The notes beneath the pieces are model-generated. The model was not told the DNA's origin. It saw only the letters and a list, made by a program, of their open reading frames with translations, and did no database searches. A stretch of DNA of 64,000 nt from Aquabacterium sp. (GTDB lineage: Bacteria > Pseudomonadota > Gammaproteobacteria > Burkholderiales > Burkholderiaceae_C), in NCBI RefSeq assembly GCF_029946005.1, contig NZ_JAQSDR010000008.1, positions 1-64,000 of the forward strand, given 5' to 3'. Of this stretch, positions 18,268 through 26,948 are shown in pieces. The translations under genes were made by a program, and so were the position numbers. Numbering within the stretch: position 1 is the stretch's first letter; every line of letters starts with the position of its first letter.

Positions 18268-19200
18268 ATGACCGCTCTCGTCATTGCTGAACACGACAAC
18301 AACAGCCTGAAAAGCGCCACGTTCAACACCATCACCGCTGCCAAGCAAGCCGGTGGTGACGTTCACGTGCTGGTGGCAGGCTCCAACGCCGGTGCCGCTG
18401 CCGCTGCCGCCGCGCAAATCGCTGGTGTGACCAAGGTGCTGCACGCCGACGGCGCCCAGTTCGCCGACGGCCTGGCCGAAAACCTGGCCGCCCAAGTGCT
18501 GGCCCTGGCTTCGAGCTACAGCCACCTGTTCTTCCCGGCCACCGCCTATGGCAAGAACATCTCGCCTCGCGTCGCCGCGAAGCTGGACGTCGCCCAGGTG
18601 TCGGAAATCTCCAAGGTCATCAGTGCCGATACCTTCGAGCGCCCAATCTACGCTGGTAACGCCATCGCCACCGTGCAATCCACGGATTCGGTGAAGGTCG
18701 TGACCGTGCGTGGTACCGGCTTCGACGCGGCGGCTGCCACCGGTGGTTCTGCCGCCGTGGAAACCGTGGCTGCTGTCGCTGACAGTGGCTCGTCGAGCTT
18801 CGTGGGCCGTGAAGTCACCAAGAACGACCGCCCCGAGCTGACCGCCGCCAAGATCATCGTGTCCGGTGGCCGTGCCCTGGGCTCGTCCGACAAGTTCAAC
18901 GACGTGCTGTCGCCCCTGGCCGACAAACTGGGTGCCGCCTTGGGCGCCTCGCGCGCTGCTGTTGATGCTGGCTACGCCCCGAACGACCTGCAAGTCGGTC
19001 AAACCGGCAAGATCGTGGCGCCTCAGCTGTACGTGGCCATCGGTATTTCCGGTGCCATCCAGCATTTGGCCGGCATGAAGGACTCCAAGGTGATCGTCGC
19101 GATCAACAAGGACCCTGAAGCCCCGATCTTCCAAGTGGCCGACTTTGGCCTGGAAGCCGATCTGTTCACGGCCGTGCCTGAGCTGATCAAGGCCCTGTGA
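18268..19200 (+). CDS. etfA: Electron transfer flavoprotein subunit alpha
   Basis: The product is the FAD-binding alpha subunit of ETF (310 aa). The N-terminal adenine nucleotide alpha-hydrolase-like domain starts [11 protein letters not shown]. The C-terminal FAD domain contains [12 protein letters not shown] and the ETF-alpha signature [17 protein letters not shown], followed by [17 protein letters not shown] lies ahead of the ATG, overlapping the etfB stop region. A strong hairpin terminator at 19279 follows. The acyl-CoA dehydrogenase next door is a likely electron donor. Confidence 0.97.
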   Translation: MTALVIAEHDNNSLKSATFNTITAAKQAGGDVHVLVAGSNAGAAAAAAAQIAGVTKVLHADGAQFADGLAENLAAQVLALASSYSHLFFPATAYGKNISPRVAAKLDVAQVSEISKVISADTFERPIYAGNAIATVQSTDSVKVVTVRGTGFDAAAATGGSAAVETVAAVADSGSSSFVGREVTKNDRPELTAAKIIVSGGRALGSSDKFNDVLSPLADKLGAALGASRAAVDAGYAPNDLQVGQTGKIVAPQLYVAIGISGAIQHLAGMKDSKVIVAINKDPEAPIFQVADFGLEADLFTAVPELIKAL

Positions 19201-19278
19201 TCATTTAGTGTGATTTGATTGAACCACCGCTGAATTGGCGGATGCAAATGCCAGACAAACCGTCTGCCTGATGCTTGC

Positions 19279-19305
19279 GGGGGCACCTTACAAGGTGCCC
19301 CCTTT
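19279..19305 (+). terminator. Intrinsic terminator after etfBA
   Basis: Arms of up to 11 bp (19279-19289 and 19292-19302) form a G/C-rich hairpin with a tiny loop, followed by TTT. It lies between etfA and the acyl-CoA dehydrogenase ribosome-binding site, so it may only partly stop transcription into the next gene. Confidence 0.8.
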
Positions 19306-19325
19306 GTCGTTATCCGGAGAAGAAC

Positions 19326-21131
19326 ATGACCTACCGCGCCCCCGTCAAAGACCAACTGTTCTGCATGAAAGAACTCGCTGGCCTGGACCAGATTGCCCAG
19401 ATCCCCGGCTTTGAAGATGCCGGCATCGAAACCGCCCAGGCCGTGCTCGAAGAGTCGGCCAAATTCAACGAGGCTGTCGTCGCCCCGCTGAACTGGAGTG
19501 GCGACCAGGACCACGGCTCCTGGGACAACGGCGTGGTGCGCGCCTCCAAGGGTTTCAAGGAAGCCTATCGTTTGCTGGCCGAAGGCGGCTGGCAAGGCCT
19601 GCAGCAGCCCGCCGAATTTGGTGGCCAGGGCCTGCCCAAGACCATCGGTGCGGCTTGCATCGAGCACACCACCGCGGCCAACCTGAGCTTCTCGCTGTGC
19701 TCCATCCTGACCGGTGGCGCCATCGAAGCCCTGCTGACCGGCGGCAACGATGAACTCAAGACGCGCTACATCCCCAAGATGATCGAAGGTGCCTGGACCG
19801 GCACCATGAACCTGACCGAGCCGCAAGCCGGCTCCGACCTGGCGCTGGTGCGCTCCAAAGCCGTCAAGCAGGACGACGACAGCTACCGCATCTGGGGCCA
19901 GAAGATTTTCATCACCTACGGTGAGCACGACATGTCCGAGAACATCGTGCACCTGGTGCTGGCCCGCACGCCTGACGCGCCCGAAGGCGTGAAGGGCATC
20001 AGCCTGTTCGTGGTGCCCAAGTTCCTGGTGAACGAAGACGGCTCCAATGGCAAGCGCAACGACGTGTATTGCGCGTCCATTGAAGACAAGCTGGGCATCA
20101 AGGCTTCGCCGACCGCCGTGCTGGTCTTTGGTGACGACAAGGGCGAAGTGGGCGCTGGCGCCATTGGCCACATCGTGGGCGAAGAAAACCGCGGCCTGGA
20201 ATACATGTTCATCATGATGAACGCGGCCCGCTTCGACGTGGGCGTGCAGGGCATTGGCGTGTCCGAGCGTTCGTACCAGCAGGCCGTGTCTTACGCCAAA
20301 GACCGCGTGCAATCGCGCCCGGTCGATGGCTCGCTGCCCGGCTCGGCCGCGATCATTCATCACCCGGACGTCAAGCGCATGCTGATGACCATGCGCTCGC
20401 TGATCGAAGGCGCGCGTGCCATGGCCATCGTGGGTGCTGGCGCCTACGACACGGCCCATCACCATCCTGACAAGGACGTGGCCAAGCAAGCCCAGGCCGT
20501 GTATGAATTCCTGGTGCCGCTGATCAAGGGTTTCAGCACCGAGAACTCGATCGAAATCACCTCGCTGGGCGTGCAGGTGCATGGCGGCATGGGCTTCATC
20601 GAAGAAACCGGTGCGGCGCAGTACTACCGCGATGCCCGCATCCTGCCCATCTACGAAGGCACGACCGCCATCCAGGCCAATGACCTGGTCGGCCGCAAGA
20701 CCTCGCGCGATGGCGGCGCTTTGGCCAAGGCCATCGCCGCGCAGATCGCCGACACCGAAGGCCAATTGGCCGCGCGCGACAGCGTGCAGGCCAAGAACCT
20801 GGCCAAGCGACTGAAGGTGGCCCGCGAGGCCTTCCTGCAGGTGGTGGACTTCGTCGTGGCCAATGTCCGCACCAAGCCCAATGCCGTGTTCGCGGGTTCG
20901 GTGCCTTACCTGATGCTCACGGCCAACCTGGTCAGCGGCTGGCAACTGGGCCGTGCTTTGCTGGTGGCCGAAGACCGCTTGCACGCTGGCGAAGATGCCG
21001 ACTTCATGAAGGCGAAGATTGCCACCGCCAGCTTCTATGGCGACCACATCCTGCCCCGCATTGGCGGCTTGCGCGACAGCATCCTCGAAGGTGGCGACAG
21101 CGTGACGGCGATGGCGCTCGATTCGTTCTGA
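19326..21131 (+). CDS. Acyl-CoA dehydrogenase family protein (about 600 aa, DmdC/long type)
   Basis: This is a flavin enzyme of the acyl-CoA dehydrogenase superfamily, expected to make an alpha-beta double bond in an acyl-CoA and reduce ETF. The start at 19326 ([10 protein letters not shown]) has GGAG 7 nt upstream. The FAD/substrate motif [13 protein letters not shown] lies near residue 161. [20 protein letters not shown] precedes IYEGTTAIQ, whose Glu444 aligns with the usual catalytic base. At 601 aa it has the extra C-terminal domain of the long subgroup that includes 3-methylmercaptopropionyl-CoA dehydrogenase, so the substrate cannot be told from sequence. It sits directly downstream of etfBA. 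Confidence 0.92.
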   Translation: MTYRAPVKDQLFCMKELAGLDQIAQIPGFEDAGIETAQAVLEESAKFNEAVVAPLNWSGDQDHGSWDNGVVRASKGFKEAYRLLAEGGWQGLQQPAEFGGQGLPKTIGAACIEHTTAANLSFSLCSILTGGAIEALLTGGNDELKTRYIPKMIEGAWTGTMNLTEPQAGSDLALVRSKAVKQDDDSYRIWGQKIFITYGEHDMSENIVHLVLARTPDAPEGVKGISLFVVPKFLVNEDGSNGKRNDVYCASIEDKLGIKASPTAVLVFGDDKGEVGAGAIGHIVGEENRGLEYMFIMMNAARFDVGVQGIGVSERSYQQAVSYAKDRVQSRPVDGSLPGSAAIIHHPDVKRMLMTMRSLIEGARAMAIVGAGAYDTAHHHPDKDVAKQAQAVYEFLVPLIKGFSTENSIEITSLGVQVHGGMGFIEETGAAQYYRDARILPIYEGTTAIQANDLVGRKTSRDGGALAKAIAAQIADTEGQLAARDSVQAKNLAKRLKVAREAFLQVVDFVVANVRTKPNAVFAGSVPYLMLTANLVSGWQLGRALLVAEDRLHAGEDADFMKAKIATASFYGDHILPRIGGLRDSILEGGDSVTAMALDSF

Positions 21132-21158
21132 CCGATTCTTTTCTGATTTGACCCAGGC

Positions 21159-21203
21159 AAGGATGCCCTTCACTCGGTTCGGCCGGTGAGGGCATCCTTT
21201 TTC
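21159..21203 (+). terminator. Intrinsic terminator after acyl-CoA dehydrogenase
   Basis: A 10-bp stem (21159-21168 with 21190-21199) plus an inner 4-bp extension past one bulged base is followed by a run of five T (21198-21202). The stem also brings the next gene's AGGAG close behind it. Confidence 0.85.
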
Positions 21204-21223
21204 TTTGGCCCTTAGGAGTTCAC

Positions 21224-22177
21224 ATGGCTTTGCCCGCGATTCTGAAAAGCATTCCCTTTCCCGTCATCGCTTCGCCGATGTTCATCTTGAGCACCCCCGC
21301 CCTGGTCATTGCGCAGTGCAAGGCCGGGGTGGTGGGCTCGATGCCCGCGCTCAATGCCCGCCCCGCTGCTCAACTGGAAGAGTGGCTGGTCGAGATCACC
21401 GAGGCCCTGGCGGCTTACAACGCCGCCAACCCCGACAAGCCCGCAGCGCCGTTTGCCATCAACCAGATCGTGCACAAGAGCAATGACCGCCTGGAGCATG
21501 ACCTGGCCCTGTGCGTGAAATACAAAGTGCCGATCGTCATCACATCGCTGGGCGCGCGCACCGACGTGAACGACGCGGTGCACAGTTATGGCGGCATCGT
21601 GCTGCACGACATCATCAACAACAAGTTCGCCAAGAAGGCGATCGAAAAGGGCGCCGATGGCCTGATCGCCGTGGCGACGGGTGCCGGTGGCCACGCGGGC
21701 ACCATCAGCCCGTTCGCCCTGATTGCCGAGATCCGCGAGTGGTTCGATGGCCCGATTGCGCTGTCGGGGGCCATTGCTACCGGCGGTGCGGTGCTGGCTG
21801 CGCAGGCCATGGGGGCGGACTTTGCGTATGTGGGATCGGCCTTCATCGCGACCGATGAAGCGCGTGCGGTTGATGCCTACAAGCAGATGGTGGTCGACAG
21901 CAACAGCGACGACATCCTCTACTCCAGCAAATTCACGGGGGTGCATGGCAACTACCTCAAGCCGTCCATCGTGAACGCGGGCATGGATCCGGACGCCCTG
22001 GGCAATGGTGATCCGAGTCAGATGAACTTTGACAGCAATGCCAGCAGTGGCAAGGTTTGGAAGGACATTTGGGGTTGCGGGCAGGGGATTGGCGCGATCA
22101 AGAAGGTGGTGCCGGTGCGTGAGTTGGTGGCGCGGCTGAAGTCGGAGTACAAAGAGGCTCGGCAGAAGTTGGTGTGA
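21224..22177 (+). CDS. Nitronate monooxygenase-family FMN oxidoreductase
   Basis: The 317-aa protein belongs to the 2-nitropropane dioxygenase/nitronate monooxygenase TIM-barrel family. This family uses FMN to oxidise alkyl nitronates, though many members have unknown substrates. It has the N-terminal barrel strand [11 protein letters not shown], the motif ATGAGGHAG containing the expected catalytic His (H157), [14 protein letters not shown] for phosphate binding, and [19 protein letters not shown] lies 5 nt before the ATG. It stands alone after the preceding terminator. A role in fatty-acid or propionate-3-nitronate handling alongside the acyl-CoA dehydrogenase is only a guess. Confidence 0.9.
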   Translation: MALPAILKSIPFPVIASPMFILSTPALVIAQCKAGVVGSMPALNARPAAQLEEWLVEITEALAAYNAANPDKPAAPFAINQIVHKSNDRLEHDLALCVKYKVPIVITSLGARTDVNDAVHSYGGIVLHDIINNKFAKKAIEKGADGLIAVATGAGGHAGTISPFALIAEIREWFDGPIALSGAIATGGAVLAAQAMGADFAYVGSAFIATDEARAVDAYKQMVVDSNSDDILYSSKFTGVHGNYLKPSIVNAGMDPDALGNGDPSQMNFDSNASSGKVWKDIWGCGQGIGAIKKVVPVRELVARLKSEYKEARQKLV

Positions 22178-22198
22178 TCGTGTAGGAGCGCGACGTGG

Positions 22199-22393
22199 GG
22201 ATGAGGCGGTGGCGGGCAGGGTTCCTGCTGGGGCGGTCCACCGCGTTGCGGCGGACTGCTCTGCGGTGCTTGCCCAGGGCGGGGATCGTCCGAAACTCGC
22301 CCTTGCAGGGCTCAGACAGCGGACGATCCTTGTCCGCCCCGGGCTGTGCTCCTCGACGCCCCAGAAGTCGCCCTGCCCGCCACCGCCTCATCC
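22199..22393. repeat. Long imperfect palindrome with 23-bp perfect terminal arms
   Basis: The terminal arms 22199-22221 and 22371-22393 are perfect 23-bp inverted copies. A second, inner perfect pair of 10 bp lies at 22283-22292 and 22320-22329, flanked by further imperfect complementarity. Transcribed, the whole 195 bp would fold into one long interrupted hairpin. It lies just past the nitronate monooxygenase stop codon. It could be a MITE-like or REP-like element, or an oversized bidirectional terminator. No transposase gene is present. Confidence 0.75.
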
Positions 22394-22495
22394 CTGATCA
22401 CCTCGCTGGTGGCGTGGCACGAGGTCTGCTGCATTGCCATCATGGTGCGGCGATACACACAATGCGACCGTGCCCTGCCACCAGCGGGGCGCAAA

Positions 22496-22721
22496 GGGGC
22501 TGGGGCGGCATCCGGCAGGGCGCCTGGGTGGGTGCTGAGAAGCGGAGTGCCGAGGTGGGCGTGCGCAGCACGCATCAACATCTGACCGGCCGTGGTTGTT
22601 TGAACGAAGCGGATAAATCCGCGCAGTGAGTTCCACGGCCCCACCTCGGCCCGAGCATTCGAAGGCAGTCCCGCGCAGCGGGACCACCCACCCGAAGCCC
22701 TGACGGATGCCTCCCCAGCCC
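22496..22721. repeat. Second long imperfect palindrome (nested inverted repeats)
   Basis: Outer arms of about 65-85 nt (from 22496 and ending near 22721) are imperfect inverted copies. Inside lie a perfect 8-bp pair (22588-22595 with 22633-22640) and a central 14-bp palindrome at 22609-22622 (6-bp arms around AA). Together with the first palindrome it fills the 580-bp convergent interval between the oxidoreductase and the histidine kinase. I see no convincing coding sequence there. Confidence 0.65.
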
Positions 22722-22758
22722 TAACCCCAGCCCCGCGCTGCCGGTATAAAGCCAAAAA

Positions 22759-24588
22759 CTAGCCCGTCCGCAACCCCAGCTTGAAAGCAATCATTGCCCT
22801 CAGCTTGGTCGGCACCACCGGCTTGACCAGCAAGTGGAAGTTGTACTGCGCGGCATCCGCCTCGTGCCCAGTCATCGTGCTGCCCGTCACCATGATGGCC
22901 GGCAGCTCGGGCCCGAAGCGCGCCCGCATGGCCTTGATCGCGTCCACGCCGGTCAGTTGCTCAGGCAAGCGGTAATCCACGATCAGCAAATCCGGCTTGG
23001 CCTCGGTGGTCTGCGCCCAGGCTTCGACCCCGGCGACGGTGTCGAAAGCGCTCACCGTGGCGCCCCAGCCTTTGAGCAGCACCTGCAGGCCTTCCAGCAC
23101 CGCCAGTTCATCCTCCACGACCACAATGTGGCGGCGGTCCAGCGTGACACCCAAGGCGGGCTTGCTGGGGATGCTGCTGCGCTGCATGCGCGGTGCGCGG
23201 CCAATCGGCAGCATCAAGGTGAACACGGTGCCGTGGCCCACGCGCGAGCGCAGGGTCAGCGGTGCGGCCATCAGGTCGGCCAGGCGCTTGACGATGGACA
23301 GGCCCAGGCCCAATCCTTTGCGGTGATGCGGCTCCAGCGGGCGGCCGCTGTGGGTTTGGTAGAACTCGTCAAAGATGCGGACCTGTTCTTTCTCGGCGAT
23401 GCCGATGCCCGAGTCCCAGACCTGCAGGCACAGTTGCTCGCCCCGCACGCGGCAGGTCACCAGCACGCCGCCGTCTTCGGTGTAGCGGATGGCGTTCGAG
23501 ACCAAGTTGCGCAGGATGCGCTCGACCAGGACCGGGTCGGCCAGGGCGTGGTGTTGCTCACCCCGAAAGCTCAGCATCAGGCCTTTTTCAAAGGCGGTGG
23601 GCTCGAAGTGCAGGCGGATGCGGTTGAACAGCTCCTGCATCGAGAAGTGTTCTGGCTCGATGTCGACGGCGCCTGTGTCGATCTTGGTGATGTCCAGCAA
23701 CTCGCTGAACAGGCCCTCCAGGGCATCGACCGAGCTGTTGATGCTGTTGACCAAGTGCACCACTTCTTCGTCTTTGTTGCGCTGACGCAAGGCCTCGGCG
23801 AACAGGCCCATGGCATGCAAGGGCTGCCGCAGGTCGTGGCTGGCAGCGGCAAAGAATTGGGTTTTGGCGCGGTTGGCGGTCTCTGCCAGACGCTGCGCGC
23901 TTTCGGCGGCGGCCGTTTCACCGCGCAGCTTGATGGCCAGGTCCTGCGTCTGCAGCTTGTGTTTGACCATCTCGGCGAACACATTGCGGAACGCCCAGGC
24001 CACCGACATGGTGCACACGCCTAGCAGGAACCAGATCCCGGCCAATTGCAGGTCGTGCGGTTGGCCATGGAGGGCAGTGCGCAGGATCATGGTCCCGAAG
24101 TACATGGTCATGCACGTCAGGAACAGCTTGGTCTGCATCGCCATGAAGGGCACGGAGCCAATGGCGAATGAGTAAATGATGAGCATGAGCGCCGTGCGCT
24201 CGAACGATCCACCGTAGTCATAAAAGAGCACGGCCGCCACACACCAGGTGGCGGCATTGAAGCCGGCGCCCAGGGCCCACAGCAGTAACCAGCGTTCGTG
24301 GTCGACCTGGTTGCGCCGCACGGCACGCTCGAAGCTGTACATGCCGACGATGCGGGCCAGCCAGATCAGCAAGAAGGCGGTGGCCCAGCCCAGCAGAAGC
24401 TGGCGCGGCGCGTGAGGCCAGTAGATCGCGGTGGTGACGGCCATGCCCAGGATGTGCCCAAACAGGCCGGACCCGGTTTGGCTGTAAACAGACCGGACGG
24501 TATCCGGCACCAGGGCGGACCTGGGGCGCGCGGGAACGTCCGGCACGGCCGGAGCGCTGGTCACCAGGGCAGGTGGCGCGGGGCTCAT
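22759..24588 (-). CDS. Hybrid membrane histidine kinase with C-terminal receiver domain
   Basis: This 609-aa sensor has several hydrophobic segments between about residues 45 and 200 (probably six membrane spans in two clusters) and a short coiled region 205-245. The HisKA phospho-acceptor motif AAASHDLRQPLHAM places the His at 251. The ATPase domain has N box NAIRYTEDGG, G1 WDSGIGI and G2 GLGLGLSIV. A receiver domain at about 487-605 has acidic residues E492/D493, phospho-acceptor Asp538 (LLIVDYRLP) and Lys589. No periplasmic sensing domain is obvious, so the signal may be sensed in the membrane. It begins 3 bp after the response regulator stop, so the two are surely co-transcribed. Confidence 0.93.
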   Translation of the reverse strand: MSPAPPALVTSAPAVPDVPARPRSALVPDTVRSVYSQTGSGLFGHILGMAVTTAIYWPHAPRQLLLGWATAFLLIWLARIVGMYSFERAVRRNQVDHERWLLLWALGAGFNAATWCVAAVLFYDYGGSFERTALMLIIYSFAIGSVPFMAMQTKLFLTCMTMYFGTMILRTALHGQPHDLQLAGIWFLLGVCTMSVAWAFRNVFAEMVKHKLQTQDLAIKLRGETAAAESAQRLAETANRAKTQFFAAASHDLRQPLHAMGLFAEALRQRNKDEEVVHLVNSINSSVDALEGLFSELLDITKIDTGAVDIEPEHFSMQELFNRIRLHFEPTAFEKGLMLSFRGEQHHALADPVLVERILRNLVSNAIRYTEDGGVLVTCRVRGEQLCLQVWDSGIGIAEKEQVRIFDEFYQTHSGRPLEPHHRKGLGLGLSIVKRLADLMAAPLTLRSRVGHGTVFTLMLPIGRAPRMQRSSIPSKPALGVTLDRRHIVVVEDELAVLEGLQVLLKGWGATVSAFDTVAGVEAWAQTTEAKPDLLIVDYRLPEQLTGVDAIKAMRARFGPELPAIMVTGSTMTGHEADAAQYNFHLLVKPVVPTKLRAMIAFKLGLRTG

Positions 24589-24591
24589 GAT

Positions 24592-25308
24592 TTACCGGGC
24601 ATTGGGGCGCCAGGCCGAGAATCCGCTTTGTTTTTGCAGCATCTGGCTGACGGCGATCACGGCCTGGGTGCGCGAGCTGACGCCCAGCGCGCGCAGCACG
24701 GCGGCAACGTGGTCCTTGACGGTTTCGACCGACAAGCCCAGTTCGCGGGCGATCAGCTTGTTGGGCTGTCCCTTGAGCAGCAGCGCCAGCACGTCGGACT
24801 GGCGGGGTGTCAGGCCCAGCTGTATCAGCGAGGGCACGCTCTGGAAGCCGGCTTGCACCGCTTCTTGCTGGATGTTGGGCATCGGGGCGGGCGCTTTGCC
24901 CGGGTTGAAGTCGGAACCCATGCTCATGGGCGGCACGTAGACGCCGCCCTTCATGACTTGCTGCAGCGCATCAATCAGGGTTTCGTTGGTCGCGCGCTTG
25001 GGCACGAAGCCCATGGCGCCCATGTCGATGGCCCGGATGACGTCACTGGTTCGGTCCGAGGCCGAGATCACGACCACGGGCAGGGCGGGGTAGGCCGTGC
25101 GCAATTCGGCCAGCAAATCAAAGCCGTCGTCCTCGCCCAGGTGCAGATCCAGCAGCACCAGGTCGAAATTGTCGTCCGCGCGCAGGGCGTCACGGGCGGT
25201 TTGGCCGTTGGAGGCGGTGGACACGGTGACGTTGTCCCCCAGGCCCTGGATGACCGATTGCAGGGCGGCCAGGATCAGCGGGTGGTCGTCAATCAGCAGG
25301 ACCTTCAT
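24592..25308 (-). CDS. LuxR/NarL-family response regulator
   Basis: The 238-aa regulator has a receiver domain (residues 1-120) with acidic D7/D8, phospho-acceptor Asp54 (LVLLDLHLGEDD), Ser82 region ISAS and Lys104. A Pro/Met-rich linker follows. The C-terminal HTH (about 165-222) includes LTPRQSDVLALLLKGQPNKLIARELGLS, typical of the GerE/LuxR fold. AAGGAG lies 6 nt before the ATG. It is the partner of the downstream kinase. Its promoter faces that of the adhesin-export cluster across 128 bp, so control of that cluster is a reasonable inference. Confidence 0.93.
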   Translation of the reverse strand: MKVLLIDDHPLILAALQSVIQGLGDNVTVSTASNGQTARDALRADDNFDLVLLDLHLGEDDGFDLLAELRTAYPALPVVVISASDRTSDVIRAIDMGAMGFVPKRATNETLIDALQQVMKGGVYVPPMSMGSDFNPGKAPAPMPNIQQEAVQAGFQSVPSLIQLGLTPRQSDVLALLLKGQPNKLIARELGLSVETVKDHVAAVLRALGVSSRTQAVIAVSQMLQKQSGFSAWRPNAR

Positions 25309-25335
25309 GAATAACTCCTTGGATTCATCCGCTAT

Positions 25336-25365
25336 TTCAGGATTTGGCTTTTTGAATTTCCTGAA
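25336..25365. promoter_or_regulatory. 7-bp inverted repeat in the divergent regulator/export-cluster interval
   Basis: TTCAGGA (25336-25342) and TCCTGAA (25359-25365) form a perfect inverted repeat with centre-to-centre spacing of 23 bp, about two DNA turns. It is the only obvious dyad in the 128-bp divergent interval. It could be an operator for the adjacent LuxR-type regulator, or chance. Confidence 0.3.
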
Positions 25366-25436
25366 TCATAGGGGCAAGCCGGGCTCAATCCTCTGGGCAA
25401 CCGGTCGATAACACGACAAGGCGTTCTCGGGTATCG

Positions 25437-26939
25437 ATGGTTTCTTCTGTCAAAGCACGTGACGGATCGGCATGGGCTCCCACCATGCTGGATCCACAGG
25501 CACTACTGCCTGCTGAACCGATTGTCCAGTTGGGCATGCCGGATGTGCTGACCTGTGTGCGCGCCACCCTGATCGAAGACGATTGGGCCACCGGCAGCAC
25601 GGCGTTGGTGACCCAGATTTGCCGCTTGTTGGGCGCGTCCCGGGTGTCCCTGGGGTGGATCACGCGCAATAACCTGAAGGTGGTGGCCTTGTCCGACGGG
25701 GTGGTTCTGGAAGAGGGCGTGGCCATTCCTGAGCTGCACCAGGCGATGCTGGAGGCGGCTCACCAGCATGTCACCCTGGTTTGGCCGCCCACGCGGGCGA
25801 TGAACGAGCGCATCACCTTGGCCCACCAGGCCTTGTTCAAGACGCAGGGCTTGAGCGGGTTGGTATCGGTGCCGCTGGCGCGTCATGGGCAGGCGGTCGG
25901 GGTGTTGGTGTGCGAGCGTGCTCTTCAGGTCGATCCACTTCGCCCCAATTCGACCGATGCGTCTTCGACCGGCACATTTCTGGCCGAGCAGGTTCAATGG
26001 CTTGAGTCGCTGGCCGAGGTGGCCGCGCCAATGCTGCTCCTGCGCTATCAAATTGACCGACCTTGGCTGGACCGCTGCCGGGCGCAGTGGTACGACTTCC
26101 GCCAACGCCTGGCCGATCCGGCAGAGCGCGGCTTGCGCTGGGGCTTGGGCGGGCTGGCCGGGCTGTTCGTGATCGGCGCTTTGGTGCCGATGCCCCACCA
26201 GGTCACCGCCAATGCCCGCCTGGAAGGGGCCGTGCAGCGCGTCATGAGTGCGCCGCAGGATGGCTTCTTGCGCGAAGTCATGGTGCGGCCTGGTGATGTG
26301 GTCAAGGCCGGCCAGGTGTTGGCGCAACTGTCCGACGACGATTTGCAGGGGGCTCGCCGAGGCCGCATGGCGGAAGTGGCGCAGCACGAGAACGAGTTTT
26401 CCGAAGCCTTTGCCCGTGGCGACCGTGCCCAGGCCATGACGGCCCAGAACAAATTGGCCGAATCCAAGGCCCAGTTGTCGTTGGTGGATCATCAGTTGTC
26501 GCGCCTGAAGGTGGTGGCGCCTTTCGATGGCGTCGTGATCCAGGGCGATTTGCGCCAGCAACTGGGGGCGCCGCTCAAGCGTGGCGAAACTTTGCTGACC
26601 TTGGCCCCTGGCCTGGATTGGCGGGTGGTGCTGGAGGTGGATGAATCCGACATTGCCAGCCTGCAACGCGGCCAGGTGGCCGGTTTGCGTCTGGCCGCCT
26701 TGCCCGACCAGGTCATTGGTTTGCTGTTGGAGCGTGTGACGCCGGTGGCTAAGACCACGCCCGGTGGCGTGATGTACGAAATCGAGGCTCGGCCCAATGG
26801 CGCGGGCGCTGGTGCCACGGGTTTGCGCCCAGGCCTGCAAGGCGTGGCGCGCATCGAGATGCCGGCGCGGCCCTTGCTGTGGCGTGCGGCGGTGTACAGC
26901 TGGCAACGGTTGCGCATGTTTGTCTGGACCTGGTTTTAA
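25437..26939 (+). CDS. GAF domain-membrane-HlyD/MFP fusion protein
   Basis: The 500-aa protein has an N-terminal GAF-like cytoplasmic domain (about residues 50-205), a single membrane span near 233-251 (LGGLAGLFVIGALVPMP), and a periplasmic-adaptor module. The adaptor has barrel-sandwich halves near 255-300 (APQDGFLREVMVRPGDVVKAGQ) and 365-400 (KVVAPFDGVVIQGD) separated by a short coiled coil. It is the first gene of the 37-kb export cluster. A GAF sensor fused to a HlyD adaptor suggests that small-molecule or redox sensing in the cytoplasm could gate export. Its start has no strong ribosome-binding site, and an ATG at 25485 is the alternative. The next gene begins 9 bp after its stop. Confidence 0.85.
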   Translation: MVSSVKARDGSAWAPTMLDPQALLPAEPIVQLGMPDVLTCVRATLIEDDWATGSTALVTQICRLLGASRVSLGWITRNNLKVVALSDGVVLEEGVAIPELHQAMLEAAHQHVTLVWPPTRAMNERITLAHQALFKTQGLSGLVSVPLARHGQAVGVLVCERALQVDPLRPNSTDASSTGTFLAEQVQWLESLAEVAAPMLLLRYQIDRPWLDRCRAQWYDFRQRLADPAERGLRWGLGGLAGLFVIGALVPMPHQVTANARLEGAVQRVMSAPQDGFLREVMVRPGDVVKAGQVLAQLSDDDLQGARRGRMAEVAQHENEFSEAFARGDRAQAMTAQNKLAESKAQLSLVDHQLSRLKVVAPFDGVVIQGDLRQQLGAPLKRGETLLTLAPGLDWRVVLEVDESDIASLQRGQVAGLRLAALPDQVIGLLLERVTPVAKTTPGGVMYEIEARPNGAGAGATGLRPGLQGVARIEMPARPLLWRAAVYSWQRLRMFVWTWF

Positions 26940-26948
26940 GCCCGGGCC

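Noticed and set aside
19023..21173. Minus-strand 716-codon frame opposite the acyl-CoA dehydrogenase
   Set aside because: The plus-strand product has all family motifs, a ribosome-binding site and a terminator. The antisense product is low in hydrophobic order and unrecognisable.
22178..22758. Coding genes in the palindromic interval (several frames of 60-147 codons)
   Set aside because: Frames occur on both strands over inverted repeats, without ribosome-binding sites or recognisable products, as expected from G/C-rich palindromic DNA.
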